Assembly: GCA_026196225.1 (NCBI GenBank)
Contig: JAPHRD010000121.1
Location: 1-36,077, forward strand
Length of the DNA stretch: 36,077 nt
Direction: 5' to 3'
Source: Motiliproteus sp.
Lineage (GTDB): Bacteria; Pseudomonadota; Gammaproteobacteria; Pseudomonadales; Balneatricaceae
Below are positions 33,361 to 36,077 of the stretch, in pieces; position 1 is the first letter of the stretch; every line of letters begins with the position of its first letter. A program made the translations under genes and the position numbers. Below the pieces are notes generated by a model that had not been told where the DNA came from, searched no databases, and saw nothing but the letters and a program-made list of their open reading frames with translations.

Positions 33361-33966
33361 ATGGAATACCAGCAACTAATCGCCTTAGCGACCTTCGCAT
33401 TCGTATCGACTGCGACGCCAGGGCCCAACAACATCATGCTGATGACATCTGGAGCAAATGTTGGCTTCGTTCGCACCATTCCACATATGCTTGGAATCAT
33501 TTTCGGTTTTAGCTTGATGGTGGTGCTGGTGGGGGTTGGGATTATGGGAGTGTTCTCCCAGTATCCCATAGTGCTGCAAGCGCTGCAGGCTGGCTGTATT
33601 ATTTATCTGGTCTATCTGGCGATAAAGATAGCTTTCAGCAGCCCTGCTAGCGATACCAGCATCCAATACAAACCGATGAATTTTTTGGCAGCAGCCAGTT
33701 TCCAATGGATCAATCCCAAGGCCTGGTCGATGGCTCTCGCTGCGATCAGCATCTACAACCTGTCAGCCTCATGGCAGGGAATTCTTATCATTTCAGCGGT
33801 GTTCGCCGCTGTAAATATCCCTTCTGTGACCTTTTGGGCAGCGGCGGGAAAACAATCTCAGATATTCCTACGTAACCCGACGAGAATAAGATACTTCAAT
33901 GTCACCATGGCCGTGTTGCTGCTAGCCTCCACCTTGCCAACCATCTCTCAGCAAGTGGATTTTTAG
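33361..33966 (+). CDS. LysE/RhtB-family amino-acid exporter
   Basis: 201 residues with six hydrophobic spans. The N-terminal signature FVSTATPGPNNIMLMTSGANVGF and the mid-protein FQWINPKAWSMALAA are typical of LysE/RhtB exporters (YdhE/EamA-unrelated). It exports an amino acid or related metabolite across the inner membrane; the substrate is not predictable. AGGA lies 6 nt before the ATG. Convergent with the lipoprotein gene, with a hairpin between them. Confidence 0.9.
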   Translation: MEYQQLIALATFAFVSTATPGPNNIMLMTSGANVGFVRTIPHMLGIIFGFSLMVVLVGVGIMGVFSQYPIVLQALQAGCIIYLVYLAIKIAFSSPASDTSIQYKPMNFLAAASFQWINPKAWSMALAAISIYNLSASWQGILIISAVFAAVNIPSVTFWAAAGKQSQIFLRNPTRIRYFNVTMAVLLLASTLPTISQQVDF

Positions 33967-34043
33967 CTCTGCTAAGAATAGTGAATCGACCTGTTGTGAA
34001 GGTCATCGAAGCCGACGTTGGGGACAACAGCAGTCTCATCCTT

Positions 34044-34074
34044 ATCTGATCTAGCAACCACGGCTAGACCAGAT
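34044..34074. terminator. Hairpin between convergent LysE-family and lipoprotein genes
   Basis: ATCTG-a-TCTAGC pairs with GCTAGA-c-CAGAT (11 bp with one A/C mismatch) over a 7-nt loop. No T-run, so a bidirectional terminator is possible but unproven. Confidence 0.5.
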
Positions 34075-34094
34075 CGGATTATCTACCCATCGAT

Positions 34095-35360
34095 TTATAG
34101 GCGGGAAAACTTGATTAAGCCGTCTGCACCCGGGCTCATCTTGAAAGGAATGCCGCGACTGACATAGCGTCCTTTCACCGCCTGAGTAAAGTGTACAACA
34201 GCAATGCTGTCACCCTTTTGCAGTTGCTCAGGGGTCACCTTTGCAAAACGGCTGCCTAAACCTCGCACTCCGGCTTCTGGAGAAGAAAAGCCCATTCGAC
34301 GCCAGATTGGCGGTGGCATTTCAGACAACAACTGCTGCTGGTAGGCATCGCTACCGGCAAAGTCTGACAGGTTGATGCTTCCCTGCCCTAAATCAGTGGT
34401 TCCACTGTTAAAGTAGCTGCCCGACTCACTCTTCTGCGACGTCAGCTCATCGTTGGTGTAGTTCTTGGTGGTCTTTGTCCAACTGACTGACAGCGACCAT
34501 TCCAGCCACAACTTGTAGTTGAGCAACTTGTCTGGAAAATGACGACGACACTTAGAGTCCTCGATATAGATATGATGGAAAGTTGCCTTGTCCGGGGCAT
34601 CGTCTATTCGAGTGCTGAGCAACAGCCCTTCTTCGTTAACACGACCGGAAATACTAAGCTCCGTATCGCTAAGCTTATCGTGAAATTCCTGACGAGCGGA
34701 TTTGGGAATCGAGTCTTTTACGGTGGGCGGCTTGTCGTCATCGTCAAAATCACCACCACCTTCAGAGCCGAATAAACCGCCGCCTCCACCGCCGCCACCA
34801 AAGAGGCTACCCAGCGCACCCAACGCTGCCTGCTTGGCCTTTTTGGTCGCCCAGTTTTCCTTGGGGCCAATATCTAGCGGCGCAGCCGCAAATTCGGTAC
34901 CGCAGGGTAAGGTGGGATCTATGGGATCTCGAGCATCCGCTAAAGGCCCGGGCTTGGAAAAAGGAGGCATCACCAGACGAGGAATGGCTCTTCCCGGTCC
35001 ATAGCTGAAATTATCCTTAGCGGTTGGATAGTTGTTTTCAGAGGCTGGCACCGCATCCATCGCGCCCTTATCCATCGCCCCTTTATCCATCGCTTTAGTC
35101 AATTCCTTGCCACTTTGATCAGATGGCTGATTCTGCAGCGGTTGCTGGGCTTTTTCTTTAACCGGTTCGGTCTGCGACTTGGCTTTTATATCGGCCTGTT
35201 TAGCCTGAGCGGGCTTTTGATCGGCAGATGCCTTCTGTTCTGTTTGTTTAGCCTTCGCATCAGCCTTAGCCGTGTCGCCGTCCTGTTGCTGCACCGTCGG
35301 TTTTTTGCAGCCACCAAGGGCCAGCACAACCAGCCCCCAGATAATCAATTTGTTATTCAT
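34095..35360 (-). CDS. Large low-complexity lipoprotein coupled to a subtilase
   Basis: 421 residues. Lipobox ALGGC gives a lipidated Cys at about 18. Residues 20-85 are a Lys/Gln/Ala-rich linker; around 95 is the tandem repeat AMDKGAMDKGAMD; near 195 there is an eight-glycine run (LFGGGGGGGGLFG) followed by acidic DFDDDDK. The C-terminal half (about 225-421) is globular, with KWL/WSLSVSW-type strands and a FTQAVKGRYVSRGIPFKM end, unknown family. Its ATG overlaps the protease stop (ATGA), so the two are co-translated; it may anchor, inhibit or be cut by the protease. Confidence 0.8.
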   Translation of the reverse strand: MNNKLIIWGLVVLALGGCKKPTVQQQDGDTAKADAKAKQTEQKASADQKPAQAKQADIKAKSQTEPVKEKAQQPLQNQPSDQSGKELTKAMDKGAMDKGAMDAVPASENNYPTAKDNFSYGPGRAIPRLVMPPFSKPGPLADARDPIDPTLPCGTEFAAAPLDIGPKENWATKKAKQAALGALGSLFGGGGGGGGLFGSEGGGDFDDDDKPPTVKDSIPKSARQEFHDKLSDTELSISGRVNEEGLLLSTRIDDAPDKATFHHIYIEDSKCRRHFPDKLLNYKLWLEWSLSVSWTKTTKNYTNDELTSQKSESGSYFNSGTTDLGQGSINLSDFAGSDAYQQQLLSEMPPPIWRRMGFSSPEAGVRGLGSRFAKVTPEQLQKGDSIAVVHFTQAVKGRYVSRGIPFKMSPGADGLIKFSRL

Positions 35361-36077
35361 AGCGCACCTCCGCAGAGTCCGCTGACATCAGCCACCTGGC
35401 TGGCACCCTGACAGGCATTCAGCAATCCGGAGCCAAACTCGCTATCTATTCCCTCGGCCCCCAGATCTTCGCTGGTGGATTCCAAAATGGCAGCCACTTC
35501 GGTGGCAGTCATCTCGGGGTTAGCTTGCATCAGCAATGCTGCAACGCCCGTCGCATGCGCCGTCGCCATGGAGGTTCCGGACAAAATCGGCTGGCCACCT
35601 TCCGGTCCGGCGGTGATGATATCCACTCCAGGAGCGGCCACATTGATGTAGCTGCCGCGGTTGGCCATACGGTAGAGCTGTCGATCGGTATCCACCGCAG
35701 TCACCGCCAAACTTTGAGGTAAAGCCGCGGGATAAACCGGGCTTGCATTGGCGCCACCGTTACCGGCCGCCGCAAACACCATAAGTCCCCGTTGTTCTGC
35801 CACCTCCAGCATACGCTGCAGCAACGGAGATGGTGGTCCACCCAGGCTCATGTTAATCAGCGGAATATTCTCGCTGATCGCTTCATCCAGCGCCTTCACA
35901 ATACTGCTACTCCAGCACTGCGCCGACATTCCGCCGGGACGTCGGGGATGGCATGCTTTGTAGCTGGAGATCTCGACACCAGGGGCGATACCTGCAGCCC
36001 CGACTCCGTTGTTGCGTGCCGCTGCAATAATCGCTGCCACCGCGGTACCATGACCATCGGCTGAGTAGCCACGCCCC
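35357..36077 (-). CDS. Subtilisin-family (S8) serine protease, 5' end outside the window
   Basis: About 239 residues of the C-terminal part are seen; the frame is open through the right edge. The catalytic His is in DGHGTAVAAIIAA just at the edge, and the catalytic Ser in SGTSMATAHATGVAALL; the oxyanion Asn is in FAAAGNGGANASPVYPA. The catalytic Asp should lie beyond 36077. Cysteines (YKACHPRRPGG, AQCWSS, NACQGA, GLCGG) suggest disulfides and an exported enzyme. The GTG at 36038 is internal, not the start. The downstream lipoprotein overlaps by 4 nt. Confidence 0.92.
   Translation of the reverse strand, partial: GRGYSADGHGTAVAAIIAAARNNGVGAAGIAPGVEISSYKACHPRRPGGMSAQCWSSSIVKALDEAISENIPLINMSLGGPPSPLLQRMLEVAEQRGLMVFAAAGNGGANASPVYPAALPQSLAVTAVDTDRQLYRMANRGSYINVAAPGVDIITAGPEGGQPILSGTSMATAHATGVAALLMQANPEMTATEVAAILESTSEDLGAEGIDSEFGSGLLNACQGASQVADVSGLCGGAL

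Overview
The window is a stretch of a Gram-negative, probably marine gammaproteobacterial chromosome. The evidence is outer-membrane porins and lipoproteins, tight operons with Shine-Dalgarno sites, and P. aeruginosa-like grouping of pqq, exaC-like and nosP-like genes. I see no rRNA, tRNA, insertion sequence, integrase or CRISPR. Assignment below class level would be a guess.

Layout. 1-5.1 kb: an AraC-type regulator divergent from a cytochrome P460-like protein, a glyoxalase I with a small cysteine-rich protein, an MFS exporter with a long histidine-rich tail, and a small lipoprotein. 5.1-13.1 kb: a complete PQQ operon on the minus strand (pqqA, a 23-residue peptide, then pqqB, C, D, E and an S9 peptidase), preceded by an ExaC-like aldehyde dehydrogenase and a divergent class I cytochrome c. 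The quinoprotein alcohol dehydrogenase expected to use PQQ is not in the window. 13.2-16.4 kb: TetR regulator, AhpD-like protein, 3-hydroxyacyl-CoA dehydrogenase and enoyl-CoA hydratase. 16.7-21.9 kb: PhnD-like binding protein, HAMP-GGDEF-EAL protein and a beta-barrel gene broken by an in-frame stop, with overlapping ends, then two small unknown genes. 22.3-24.7 kb: PhoH ATPase, DUF4242 protein, porin.

25.1-31.7 kb is the most interesting part. It is a compact minus-strand array that begins with a second PqqA-like peptide (24 residues, 31616-31690), followed by second copies of PqqD and PqqE, a 31-residue single-span membrane peptide, a four-helix PuuD-like membrane protein, a divergent SerC-like aminotransferase, a dihydroorotate dehydrogenase-like flavoprotein with altered substrate-site residues, a FIST protein resembling the nitric-oxide sensor NosP, and a histidine kinase. 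There is no second pqqB, pqqC or peptidase. The new precursor keeps the Glu-x-x-x-Tyr pair that PqqE cross-links, and both pqqA genes are followed 9-10 nt after the stop by a strong hairpin. I infer either a PQQ-boosting paralogous module or a distinct PqqA-derived product, possibly under NO/redox sensing.

31.9-36.1 kb: a repetitive secreted protein, a YjfB-like motility protein, a LysE-family exporter, and a lipoprotein coupled to a subtilisin-family protease that runs off the right edge.
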